Assembly (NCBI RefSeq): GCF_023273895.1
Contig: NZ_CP096883.1
Coordinates: 620,001-684,000, forward strand
Reading direction: 5' to 3'
DNA length: 64,000 nucleotides
Source of the DNA: Sphingobacterium sp. PCS056
Lineage (GTDB): Bacteria > Bacteroidota > Bacteroidia > Sphingobacteriales > Sphingobacteriaceae
This document shows, piece by piece, positions 1 through 7,865 of the stretch (positions are counted from its first letter, which is position 1; every line of letters begins with the position of its first letter). The notes under the pieces are model-generated. The model was not told the DNA's origin and made no database searches. It saw nothing but the letters and a program-made list of their open reading frames with translations. The translations under genes were made by a program, and so were the position numbers.

Positions 1-1
1 T

Positions 2-925
2 ATTCTTGTTCCTGATAACACAGGCAAACTTAGAGATGTTGCTTTGGGATTTAGCAATATAGGACTTTATTATCGGGCTGACGAGCAATTTCACGGCGTG
101 ACAGCTGGTCGATTTGCGAATCGGATCGCTCATGGAAAGTTTGAATTAAATGGACAGGTTTATCATCTTCCTATAAATAATGGAATCAACTGTTTACATG
201 GTGGTCCGAATGGATTTCACACCAAAATATGGGACCGTCGTGTGGGTTATGAATCTGAGGCCGAATTTTACCTGGTCTCGAAAGACGGTGAAGAGGGATT
301 TCCTGGCAACCTGAACGTATCTGTCACGTATACCTTAACAAATGATAATGAAATCATCATAAAATACCGAGCGGATAGTGATCAGGATACGGTAATCAAC
401 CTCACGAATCATACTTATTTTAATTTAAATGGTGAAGGTTCGGGTGACATATTGAGTCATCAGTTAAAAATAGATGCTGATGCTTACCTTGCTGTCGATG
501 AAAATCAAATTCCGATTGCGACTATTCCTGTAGAGGGAACACCATTCGATTTTAAAGAATTTAAATCAATAGCTCAGGATATCATTGCCGATGATGAACA
601 ACTGATTGGAGCGAAGGGTTATGACCATTGTTTTATCAACAATAACCCCATCTCTATGGCTTGTGCAACTGCCTATTCACCGAAATCGGGTATTCGTTTA
701 GATGTTTTTACGACAGAACCGGGTGTACAGTTGTATACTGGAAATTGGATGACTGGAAATGATATTGGAAAATCGGGAACAGCTTATCTTCCTTATGCTG
801 GTTTTTGTTTGGAAACACAGCATTTTCCGGATAGTCCAAATCAGCCTGAGTTCCCATCCACCTTGCTAAAAGCGGGATCAGAATTTACATCGGAGACACA
901 TTTCAAATTTTCTATCGAAAAATAG
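2..925 (+). CDS. galM: Aldose 1-epimerase, 5'-truncated by window edge
   Basis: Mutarotase that interconverts the alpha and beta anomers of hexoses such as galactose and glucose. The reading frame is already open at base 2 and reads sensibly into the TTG at 44 (ILVPDNTGKLRDVALGF), so the true start lies to the left and the TTG is internal. Visible family marks are the N-terminal AGRFANRIAHGKF stretch, LHGG, the NHTYFNLNG motif with the catalytic histidine, and near the C-terminus CLETQHFPDSPNQP with the catalytic glutamate. About 308 residues are present, so only a short N-terminal piece is missing. It converges on argH, with an inverted repeat between them. The family call is safe; the sugar used in the cell is not shown. 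Confidence 0.93.
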   Translation: MLVPDNTGKLRDVALGFSNIGLYYRADEQFHGVTAGRFANRIAHGKFELNGQVYHLPINNGINCLHGGPNGFHTKIWDRRVGYESEAEFYLVSKDGEEGFPGNLNVSVTYTLTNDNEIIIKYRADSDQDTVINLTNHTYFNLNGEGSGDILSHQLKIDADAYLAVDENQIPIATIPVEGTPFDFKEFKSIAQDIIADDEQLIGAKGYDHCFINNNPISMACATAYSPKSGIRLDVFTTEPGVQLYTGNWMTGNDIGKSGTAYLPYAGFCLETQHFPDSPNQPEFPSTLLKAGSEFTSETHFKFSIEK

Positions 926-934
926 TATTAATTT

Positions 935-978
935 GGTTAGAAAGTTAGATCACTTGTTTGCTTACTAACTTTCTAACC
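935..978. terminator. Bidirectional hairpin between galM and argH
   Basis: Arms GGTTAGAAAGTTAG (935-948) and CTAACTTTCTAACC (965-978) are perfect complements of 14 bp with a 16-nt loop, placed between two convergent stop codons. There is no long T-run on either side, so it may act as a weak terminator or simply as the 3' end structure of both mRNAs. Confidence 0.5.
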
Positions 979-988
979 GATTAACTAT

Positions 989-2323
989 CTACGATTTCAC
1001 CAACTGGCTTAAAGCATTTTCTACTTTTTCAAATCCAAATGCAGATTTTACTTCTTCAAACATGCGCTGGATCTGGTCATTACCCAAGTTGCCGATACTT
1101 CCTTCGTGGGTATGGTTTACTTCTTTGGATGGTTGAAATTCGCCAGCGTCAATAGCAATTCCAATATTTTTATAGGCTTCACGGAAAGGGACACCTTTTA
1201 GCACTTCATTATTGACAACTTCTACGGAGAATAAATAATCGTATTTAGGGTCGTCTAAAACATCTTTTTTTACTGATATATGCTCGAGCATAAAAGTTGC
1301 TATTTCTAAGCAATCGTTTAATGACTTGAATGCTGGAAAAAGATTCTCTTTGAGCAGTTGCAAATCACGATGATACCCTGATGGAAGATTTGTTGTCATC
1401 AATGCAATTTCATTGGGCAATGCCTGAATTTTATTACAACGAGAACGGATCAATTCGAAAACATCAGGATTCTTTTTATGAGGCATAATACTTGATCCTG
1501 TTGTCAAATGTGCAGGAAATGAGATAAAACCAAAATTTTGATTGATATATAGCGTTACATCCATCGCAAACTTTGCCAATGTTGCCGCGATAGAACTCAT
1601 CGCTTGTGCTAAAATACGTTCGGTCTTCCCTCTCCCCATTTGTGCATAAACGACATTGTAATTTAAGTCATCAAATCCTAAAAGGTTGGTAGTCATGGTC
1701 CGATTTAGTGGAAAAGAAGAACCATAGCCTGCTGCGGAACCTAATGGATTTTTATTGCACACCTTCCATGCTGCCTTCATCAATTCTAAATCATCTACTA
1801 AGCTTTCGGCATATGCTCCAAACCATAATCCAAATGAGGAAGGCATCGCAATCTGCAAATGGGTATATCCGGGAATAAGAACATCTTTATATTGCTCGCT
1901 TAGGGAGATCAATTGTTGAAAAAACACCTCTGTGTTGCCAACCATATTTTGAATTTCGGTTCTGAAATACAATTTTAAATCGACCAGTACTTGATCATTT
2001 CTAGAACGTCCTGAATGAATTTTCTTTCCTGCTTCTCCAATGCGTTGGGTCAACAGCATTTCTACTTGAGAATGGACATCTTCTACAGAATCTTCGATCT
2101 CAAATTTTCCAGCACTTATTTCTTGATAGATGTTTTTCAATTCTTTTTGTACAACAGCAAGATCTTCATCGGTCATCAGTGCGATACTATTTAACATACG
2201 AGTATGGGCCAAAGAACCTAAAACGTCTGCGGCTGCTAATTGTAAATCCATCACGCGATCATTACCTACAGTAAAAGATTCGACAAATGAATCAACATCT
2301 ATATTTTTTTGCCAGATTTTCAT
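989..2323 (-). CDS. argH: Argininosuccinate lyase
   Basis: Catalyses the last step of arginine synthesis, splitting argininosuccinate into arginine and fumarate in the cytoplasm. The 444-residue length is normal for the fumarase/aspartase superfamily. The superfamily signature GSSIMPHKKNPD is present at about residues 276-287, with the N-terminal SGRSRNDQV segment and the HLQIAMPSS segment that build the active site. The ATG at 2323 lies a short distance after a good Bacteroidota promoter (2352-2382). argG and argC are in this window too but about 33 kb away, so the arginine genes are dispersed. No leader peptide is visible here, unlike upstream of the argG group. Confidence 0.97.
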   Translation of the reverse strand: MKIWQKNIDVDSFVESFTVGNDRVMDLQLAAADVLGSLAHTRMLNSIALMTDEDLAVVQKELKNIYQEISAGKFEIEDSVEDVHSQVEMLLTQRIGEAGKKIHSGRSRNDQVLVDLKLYFRTEIQNMVGNTEVFFQQLISLSEQYKDVLIPGYTHLQIAMPSSFGLWFGAYAESLVDDLELMKAAWKVCNKNPLGSAAGYGSSFPLNRTMTTNLLGFDDLNYNVVYAQMGRGKTERILAQAMSSIAATLAKFAMDVTLYINQNFGFISFPAHLTTGSSIMPHKKNPDVFELIRSRCNKIQALPNEIALMTTNLPSGYHRDLQLLKENLFPAFKSLNDCLEIATFMLEHISVKKDVLDDPKYDYLFSVEVVNNEVLKGVPFREAYKNIGIAIDAGEFQPSKEVNHTHEGSIGNLGNDQIQRMFEEVKSAFGFEKVENALSQLVKS

Positions 2324-2351
2324 TTTTTCAATACGCTATTTATGTGCATGA

Positions 2352-2382
2352 CAAAAATACCATTTGAAAACAAATAAAACAA
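2352..2382 (-). promoter_or_regulatory. Promoter for argH
   Basis: On the minus strand TTG (2382-2380), 20 nt, then TATTTTTG (2359-2352), which matches the Bacteroidota TTG/TAnnTTTG promoter. Transcription would begin near 2345, about 20 nt before the argH start codon. Seen by consensus only. Confidence 0.55.
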
Positions 2383-2740
2383 TTGATCTTCAGATCATCG
2401 TATAGATGGCAATACTTGACGTCTATATTTGTGCATTCGATTTTCAGGATCAGTATATCAAAACGTGTAAATAAAAAATAATTTTATGTTAAATGTTTGT
2501 TAAAACTCAGCAAACAGCGATAGTGAGTAAGTAATTACTTTGTTTTTTGTTTATCCATTGTAGCAACAATTTAATTTTTATATGTTTGTATCATAAGGGA
2601 GAGTGAAAGATAAAAATATACGTTTTAAAGTTAGCAAACACTTACTTTTAAAACCGGACAAAAACCAAACTATGATAGACCATAAAAGTCTTTAAACTTT
2701 AAGAAATTTAACCTTAACTAATTATAAACCAAAATTATAT

Positions 2741-2778
2741 AGGCATATCCATCCAAGGTATGCCTTTATTCTTTTTTA
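2741..2778 (+). terminator. Terminator-like hairpin upstream of rbfA
   Basis: AGGCATA (2741-2747) pairs with TATGCCT (2759-2765) and is followed by a T-rich run. It faces the plus strand although no recognised plus-strand gene precedes it since galM, which is why a non-coding transcript upstream is considered. Confidence 0.45.
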
Positions 2779-2782
2779 TATT

Positions 2783-2790
2783 TATCTTTG
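2783..2790 (+). promoter_or_regulatory. -7 box (TATCTTTG) for rbfA
   Basis: Exact TAnnTTTG match 43 nt upstream of the rbfA ATG. No clear -33 TTG at the usual distance, so the call rests on the -7 element and its position just behind a terminator. Confidence 0.4.
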
Positions 2791-2833
2791 TACCATAATA
2801 GTGTGAATTTTCACTAAACAAAAAACTAATACG

Positions 2834-3205
2834 ATGGGAACAGAAAGTAAAAGACAACAACGTTTTGCTGGAGTATTGCAACAGGACTTGGCCGAATTAC
2901 TCCAACGTGAAGGCAACAGTTGGGCTCCTGGTGCATTTATAACGGTAACACGTGTACGCGTAACACCAGACTTAGCTATAGCGCGAGTATATTTAAGTTT
3001 TTTCAATACCAAAACGGCTCCTGAAGATTTAAAAGCCATTCGCACTAAAACAACAGAGATTCGATACAAATTGGGTTCTAAAATTAAAAATCAGGTTCGT
3101 ATCGTACCACAATTAGATTTCTTCTTGGATGACACCAATGAGTATGTAGAGCATATGGACAAAATATTTGATGAAATCAGCAAAGAAACAAGACAACCAG
3201 ATTAA
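2834..3205 (+). CDS. rbfA: Ribosome-binding factor A
   Basis: Small KH-like protein that binds the 30S subunit and helps mature the 5' end of 16S rRNA, important in the cold. The 123-residue length is typical. Family features are the N-terminal helix (KRQQRFAGVLQQDLAELLQ), the strand VTRVRVTPDLAIARVYLSFF and the C-terminal VRIVPQLDFFLDDTNEYVEHMDKIFDEI, where RIVPxLxFxxD is diagnostic. The stop codon lies inside a terminator stem (3197-3221), so transcription probably ends right behind it, before aat. Confidence 0.95.
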   Translation: MGTESKRQQRFAGVLQQDLAELLQREGNSWAPGAFITVTRVRVTPDLAIARVYLSFFNTKTAPEDLKAIRTKTTEIRYKLGSKIKNQVRIVPQLDFFLDDTNEYVEHMDKIFDEISKETRQPD

Positions 3206-3221
3206 ACAATCTGGTTTTTTT
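3197..3221 (+). terminator. Intrinsic terminator overlapping the rbfA stop
   Basis: CCAGATT (3197-3203), loop of four, AATCTGG (3208-3214), then seven T. The rbfA stop codon (3203-3205) straddles the end of the left arm and the loop. Confidence 0.8.
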
Positions 3222-3235
3222 GTCTATTTTTAAAA

Positions 3236-3892
3236 ATGGTTTTCAATTTAGATTTTGACAGTAGCCGTGTTAGCTTTCCTCATCCAGAACTAGCTGATGA
3301 TGATGGATTGCTTGCGATTGGGGGAGACTTAAGTGTGGATCGCTTAATCTTGGCTTATGAAAATGGCATATTCCCTTGGTTTAGTGATGATAGTCCAATT
3401 ATGTGGTATGCGCCACATGAACGATTTGTCATCTTCCCTGAAAACCTAAAGATCAGTAAGAGTATGCGTAAAACCTTGAGAAGTAATAAATTTAAGATTA
3501 CTGTTGACCAAGCTTTTAAAGAGGTCATCGAGAATTGCGCTAAAATAAACCGCAAAGATCAAGATGGAACCTGGATCACAGCAGATATGATTCATGCCTA
3601 TAGTGAACTGAATAAAGTCAATTATGCCCACTCTATAGAAGTCTGGTACAACAATGAATTAGTAGGTGGACTTTATGGCATCTATATCAATCAAGTTTTC
3701 TGTGGCGAAAGTATGTTTTCGACGGTATCTGATGCTTCAAAAGCAGCTCTTATTTATTTAATCACTCATTTTAAATTGAAATTTGTAGATTGTCAATTCC
3801 ATACGCCGCATTTAGCTTCTATGGGAGGGACAAGCATTTCTCAACACGAATATTTGTCTATTTTAACCGAACAGCATGCAAGTAAATTATAA
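3236..3892 (+). CDS. aat: Leucyl/phenylalanyl-tRNA--protein transferase
   Basis: Attaches Leu or Phe from aminoacyl-tRNA to N-terminal Arg or Lys of proteins, marking them for ClpAP through the N-end rule. The family pattern is clear: FPHPELADDDGLLAIGGDLS, then YENGIFPWFSDDSPIMWYAPHERFV, DGTWITADMIHAYSELN, HSIEVWYNNELVGGLYGI, GESMFSTVSDASKAAL and the C-terminal VDCQFHTPHLASMGG. Length 218 is normal. Its last 17 bases overlap the start of the next gene, which suggests co-transcription and coupled translation. Confidence 0.96.
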   Translation: MVFNLDFDSSRVSFPHPELADDDGLLAIGGDLSVDRLILAYENGIFPWFSDDSPIMWYAPHERFVIFPENLKISKSMRKTLRSNKFKITVDQAFKEVIENCAKINRKDQDGTWITADMIHAYSELNKVNYAHSIEVWYNNELVGGLYGIYINQVFCGESMFSTVSDASKAALIYLITHFKLKFVDCQFHTPHLASMGGTSISQHEYLSILTEQHASKL

Positions 3893-4967
3893 ATCTTATT
3901 TTGATATTCCTGATGATGTGTGCTATTTAACAACACCAGGATCAGGTCTATTACCTACGGCATCCAAAAATTGGCGGAAAGAGCGAGATGCTGACTTTTT
4001 CGATACAACGACCGATTTACGTGAAAAACAGGGTGAATTTAATCAAGCTGTAAAAAAGAGCATTGGCGATTTTTTCACCATTGCGCCTGACCATGTTTAT
4101 AACACGTCTAACTTCTCTACAGGTTTTAATGCTTTACTGGGAAGACTCCCGCAACAGGCAAAAGTGCTGCTACTGGAAGGTGATTATCCTTCGGTCAATT
4201 TCTCCGTCATCTTGAGAGGTTTTGAATATGTTACTGCTCAAATTGACGAACAATTGGAGGATAATATCATTGCAGCAATAAAAAAACATCAACCTAGCAT
4301 ATTTATCTTCAGCATCGTACAATATATTTCAGGTATTAAAATCAATCTTGAATTTATTAAACAGTTGAAAAGCCAATTTCCTGAATTGCTTATTATTGGT
4401 GATGGCACGCAATATTTTGGCACTGAAGTGTTTGACTTTTCCCAATCTGGATTTGATATAGTGGGGGCTAGTGGCTATAAATGGCTACTAGGGGGATATG
4501 GAAATGGTTTTATTCTTGCTAGTGACTACGCAAAACATATGCTTTTTCCGGAGCTATCAACAGAGAACATTCAAATCGACAGCATGTGGGTGGGTAAAAA
4601 TATCGATCAGCTGTATTTTGAGCCTGGACATATCGATACACTTGCACAGGGAACCTTACAGAAGGGATTGCAATTTCTTACTGAACTAGGCCTGGAAAAT
4701 ACAACTGCTTATACGCATCGATTGGTACAGCTGGCGAAGGACGAATTGAGCAAAAGAGGGATACTGAGCCAAACTGTCATAAACAGAGCTGAGACGAGCA
4801 CCATCTTTAATTTACAGATCGATCAGGGACATTTTAATATGTTAATGGAACATCAAATCAAATGTTTCCCACGAGGCAATGGCATTAGAATCGGTTTTCA
4901 TCTCTACAATGATGAGTCTGATTTAGAAAAATTATTAAAAATTATTGACACTAAAATTTTAAAATAA
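3876..4967 (+). CDS. Class-V aminotransferase-fold PLP enzyme
   Basis: PLP-dependent enzyme of the class-V (cysteine desulfurase/serine-pyruvate aminotransferase) fold. Asp176 in IIGDGTQYFG and Lys202 in GASGYKWLLGGYGNGF sit where the family keeps the pyridine-nitrogen aspartate and the Schiff-base lysine. Length 363 fits. No mobile catalytic cysteine loop is obvious, so a desulfurase role is not supported, and the substrate is unknown. The ATG lies inside the end of aat (17-bp overlap), and the next gene starts one base after this stop, so the three genes look like one operon. Confidence 0.75.
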   Translation: MQVNYKSYFDIPDDVCYLTTPGSGLLPTASKNWRKERDADFFDTTTDLREKQGEFNQAVKKSIGDFFTIAPDHVYNTSNFSTGFNALLGRLPQQAKVLLLEGDYPSVNFSVILRGFEYVTAQIDEQLEDNIIAAIKKHQPSIFIFSIVQYISGIKINLEFIKQLKSQFPELLIIGDGTQYFGTEVFDFSQSGFDIVGASGYKWLLGGYGNGFILASDYAKHMLFPELSTENIQIDSMWVGKNIDQLYFEPGHIDTLAQGTLQKGLQFLTELGLENTTAYTHRLVQLAKDELSKRGILSQTVINRAETSTIFNLQIDQGHFNMLMEHQIKCFPRGNGIRIGFHLYNDESDLEKLLKIIDTKILK

Positions 4968-4968
4968 C

Positions 4969-5616
4969 ATGGGTTTCAAAATAGGAGATTTAGTCCGGTT
5001 TGTAGATGAACCAATTGAAGGTCATATTACATCCTTTCAATCCAATGACCTGATTGGTGTAACAGATGATACGGGGTTTGAAATACCTGTACTGGCAAGT
5101 AAATTGACATTGGTACATGGCAACATGCGTCGTGATGATGACGAACTTGCTGAGCATGCAGAGGAAGTTCCCTCAAAATTTATTGAAAAGGGTATACTAT
5201 TGGCTATCTCCGGTGATCACAAAGATGGTTTAGCGAAACTGCACATCATCAATGAAACATCTTACGAACTGTTGGTGAGTATTACCGATACGAATATCAA
5301 TAAAGCTAAGGGCATATTTGCCGAGAAGGTTAGCAAACATGATTCTGTCCAATTTTATTCTGGAAATTTTGCTACTGTTGGTAAATGGCCTACATTTCGT
5401 TTTCAAATCATCAGGCACAGCAATACGTTACAATCCATACAGAATCCTATTGTGAAAGAACAACGTGTTCGCCCGGTTGATCTGACCAACCCCAAGGAGG
5501 TCAACAATATTCTGGGTGAAAAAGTATGGATCTACGAACTTGATAAAGAAGAGGAGGATCTAGGTCTAGATAAATTAAAATCTCATTTTATTTCGCATCG
5601 TCCGAATAAAAAATAA
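4969..5616 (+). CDS. DUF2027 protein lacking the usual Smr domain
   Basis: Starts MGFKIGDLVRFVDEPIEGHI with a small beta-barrel-like N-terminus (IGVTDDTGFEIPVLASKLTLVHG), matching the DUF2027 family of Bacteroidota. Relatives I recall are about 330-380 residues long, the DUF2027 part being followed by a C-terminal Smr nuclease-like domain. This protein ends at residue 215 (SHFISHRPNKK) just where that domain would begin, and a strong terminator follows the stop directly, so no Smr part follows. Function unknown. It is either a genuine short form or an old truncation. Confidence 0.6.
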   Translation: MGFKIGDLVRFVDEPIEGHITSFQSNDLIGVTDDTGFEIPVLASKLTLVHGNMRRDDDELAEHAEEVPSKFIEKGILLAISGDHKDGLAKLHIINETSYELLVSITDTNINKAKGIFAEKVSKHDSVQFYSGNFATVGKWPTFRFQIIRHSNTLQSIQNPIVKEQRVRPVDLTNPKEVNNILGEKVWIYELDKEEEDLGLDKLKSHFISHRPNKK

Positions 5617-5645
5617 GCTTGGAAAATTTCCAAGCTTATTTTTTT
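5612..5645. terminator. Bidirectional terminator, DUF2027 gene / membrane gene
   Basis: Long near-perfect palindrome around AAGCTTGGAAAATTTCCAAGCTT (arms 5612-5625 and 5627-5640) flanked by A- and T-runs, between two convergent genes. It includes the stop codon of the plus-strand gene. Confidence 0.85.
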
Positions 5646-6042
5646 ATTCCTCCATTTGCTTGAGCTTCTTAATACTAAGCAATAAGAGGATAATGCCGAC
5701 TAAATAAACAATCCATCCCCAACGCATGTGCAAAGATTTGGATAGTAAACGATCTGCAAATCCCCATCCGAAGTAATTATTGATTTTAAAATATACTGCG
5801 GATATACTGATCAAGTACCAAATGCCTAAGACACGTGTCATCCAACTGTACGCTACTAACTGCCTTACAAAAAAAAGCAAACCCGTCACTCCTATCAGCA
5901 TATAGGTAATAAAAAACAAGGCGGCATCGGTCTGATAGAGATTCCAATTTCCTTTAATAGGGACTTTCAGCATGGGTAGCATTCCTGCTAAAAGACACAA
6001 TATCAAACCTGATAATGCTAGGTTTTTCCTTATGATAATCAT
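5644..6042 (-). CDS. Small four-helix membrane protein, unknown function
   Basis: I do not recognise the family. Starting at the ATG at 6042 (MIIIRKNLALSG) gives 132 residues with four hydrophobic segments at about 8-25, 40-60, 70-85 and 107-123 and a charged C-terminal tail (KKLKQMEE). A longer reading from 6075 would add eleven residues (MIIFADINLYI) that look less natural before the first basic residue, so the shorter start was chosen. It stands alone, converging on the DUF2027 gene and diverging from hemA. Confidence 0.55.
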   Translation of the reverse strand: MIIIRKNLALSGLILCLLAGMLPMLKVPIKGNWNLYQTDAALFFITYMLIGVTGLLFFVRQLVAYSWMTRVLGIWYLISISAVYFKINNYFGWGFADRLLSKSLHMRWGWIVYLVGIILLLLSIKKLKQMEE

Positions 6043-6429
6043 AATATACAAATTAATATCAGCAAAAATAATCATCTGCTCGTTCAGTTTTAATATTTAT
6101 TTGCTAAAAATTAATGTGTTAAAGACATCATCACATTGCCTATCCCTGCTATCATGTCAAGCCTAAGATCAACTTCTCATTTATTCCATTGTATTTTCAT
6201 CCTACTTAGATAATTTCGACTGAAAAAAGCGAAGATACCTTACACAGACCTCTAATCTGATGCTGCCTATACCGTTTTTATTGTGTGATCTTGCGCATAT
6301 ATGCAGAGGTTAAATATGATATTCATCACATAATTTTTGAGCTATCCTTATAAGTGAATAAAAATCAGATATTTAACATTAATTTAACACTATTTGTAAT
6401 CGTTCTAAATTCAGCTGTTTGACAGATTT
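6043..6429. other. Gene-free stretch upstream of hemA
   Basis: Divergent intergenic region of about 390 bases. No protein gene or RNA gene recognised. It contains a short palindrome GCATATATGC (6295-6304) and AT-rich DNA; only the hemA promoter at its right end is supported. Confidence 0.4.
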
Positions 6430-6463
6430 TTGACATATAGCAAAAGCTTTTAAACTACATTTG
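6430..6463 (+). promoter_or_regulatory. Promoter for hemA
   Basis: TTG (6430-6432), 23 nt, TACATTTG (6456-6463): a full match to the Bacteroidota consensus, 30 nt before the TTG start codon. The -7 element and the 23-nt spacing are the same as in the promoter ahead of the arginine leader at 38.6 kb. Confidence 0.6.
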
Positions 6464-6492
6464 CAGAGTTAAAATTAATCGAGGGTATTGCT

Positions 6493-7734
6493 TTGAAGAA
6501 TCTTAAGGTATTAGCATTCACACACAAACACGTAGAACTTAAAGACTTAGGTAATCTAGTTATTTGTAATGAGGAATTAGAGAGTAGACTAATGAATCTA
6601 AAACATAACTTAGATATTCCTGAGGTTTTTTATATTGGTACTTGTAATCGTGTTGAATTTGTGTTTTATGGTGCTCATGACCTGACAAATGAATTCATTG
6701 CACAGTTTATGGAAAAACTCAATTTCTGTGTACCCCAAGAGAGATTGCAATGCTATTTAGGTCAAGTTAACAAATATGAGGGCATGGATGCTTTAAACCA
6801 TCTTCTTCGTATGTCTTGTTCACTAGAAAGCCTAGTCGTTGGTGAAAAAGAAATTCTAGCGCAAGTACGTCGCGCTTATGAACGTTGTAAAGAAGCTGGT
6901 TTTACAGGTGATTTTCTTCGTTTATTGATGGATCGCCTCGTGAAAACTGCGAAAGAAGTTTATACGCATACAAAAATTTCAAGAAACCCTATTTCTGTTG
7001 TTTCTTTGGCGTACCGCAAATTAAAGGAAATAAAATCTGTTGAAAATCCAAGGATCTTGATTATTGGTTCTGGCGAAACAAATCAAAATTTAGCGAAGTA
7101 TTTTCAAAAGAAACAGTCCAGCAATTTTGTAATTTTCAATCGCACGGTTGAAAATGCTGAAAAATTAGCTACTGAATTAAATGCGCAAGCTTACCCATTA
7201 TCAGAACTGATCAACTATAAAGGTGGATTTGATATCTTGATTACTTGTACTGGCGCTACAACAGCCATTATTGACAATACCTTGTATCAATCCTTATTAA
7301 ATGGAGAAGTCGATAAGAAGATCATTATAGATCTCGCTATTCCAAATGATATCGATGCTGAAGTTTTGGCTAAAAATGCTGTTCATTATATTGAAGTAAG
7401 TTCACTGCAAGCTATTGCAAATAAAAATATTGAGGATCGTTATAGTGAATTGTCCAATGCTGAAAAAATCATAGCGGATAATATTCAAGAATTTTTACCG
7501 ATCATCAAACAAAGACGTGTTGAAGTCGCCATGCGTCAAGTTCCACAAAAAATTAAAGAAATCAAATCTGTTGCATTAAATGAAGTTTTTGCTTCTGAGG
7601 TTCAGGCCTTAGATCCAGAGGCACGTGATGTACTTGAAAAGATTATTAATTACATGGAAAAAAAATACATCAAGGTTCCCATGGTCATGGCTAAAGAGAT
7701 ATTAGTCAAGGTCAATGAGAATGGTGTAAATTAA
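6493..7734 (+). CDS. hemA: Glutamyl-tRNA reductase
   Basis: Reduces Glu-tRNA(Glu) to glutamate-1-semialdehyde with NADPH, the first committed step of C5 tetrapyrrole synthesis. The catalytic cysteine is Cys51 in YIGTCNRVEF. The second conserved block SLESLVVGEKEILAQVRRAYE, the NADPH-binding IGSGETNQNLAKYF and a C-terminal dimerisation helix region are all present; 413 residues is normal. The start is TTG: no in-frame ATG occurs close by and the promoter sits 30 nt upstream. It works with HemL (10658-11989), which takes its unstable product. Confidence 0.95.
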   Translation: MKNLKVLAFTHKHVELKDLGNLVICNEELESRLMNLKHNLDIPEVFYIGTCNRVEFVFYGAHDLTNEFIAQFMEKLNFCVPQERLQCYLGQVNKYEGMDALNHLLRMSCSLESLVVGEKEILAQVRRAYERCKEAGFTGDFLRLLMDRLVKTAKEVYTHTKISRNPISVVSLAYRKLKEIKSVENPRILIIGSGETNQNLAKYFQKKQSSNFVIFNRTVENAEKLATELNAQAYPLSELINYKGGFDILITCTGATTAIIDNTLYQSLLNGEVDKKIIIDLAIPNDIDAEVLAKNAVHYIEVSSLQAIANKNIEDRYSELSNAEKIIADNIQEFLPIIKQRRVEVAMRQVPQKIKEIKSVALNEVFASEVQALDPEARDVLEKIINYMEKKYIKVPMVMAKEILVKVNENGVN

Positions 7735-7818
7735 CTTCTCTTTACTCTTAAGGCTCTTTTTTCATTACTTTCGGATTTATTCTGACAGTTACGTGTCATC
7801 TAATCGATACTATTTATT

Positions 7819-7826
7819 TATTTTTG
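7819..7826 (+). promoter_or_regulatory. -7 box (TATTTTTG) before hemC-hemD
   Basis: Exact TAnnTTTG in the 131-nt gap between hemA and the fused hemCD gene. It lies 40 nt before the GTG start, and the -33 element is not clear. It suggests hemCD can be transcribed separately from hemA. Confidence 0.35.
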
Positions 7827-7865
7827 CTTATCTTAATTAATAAAATAAGGTAAAGTATATAGATT

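Larger units (their letters stand above)
2383..2833. other. Gene-free stretch before rbfA with palindromes
   Basis: No convincing protein gene here. It holds a plus-strand -7-like TATATTTG (2424-2431), an inverted pair TGTTTG/CAAACA (2494-2499, 2511-2516), a perfect 12-bp palindrome AAGTAATTACTT (2529-2540), a terminator-like hairpin (2741-2778) and a -7 box for rbfA (2783-2790). A small non-coding RNA between the first box and the hairpin, or a lost operator region, would fit; neither is proven. Confidence 0.35.
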
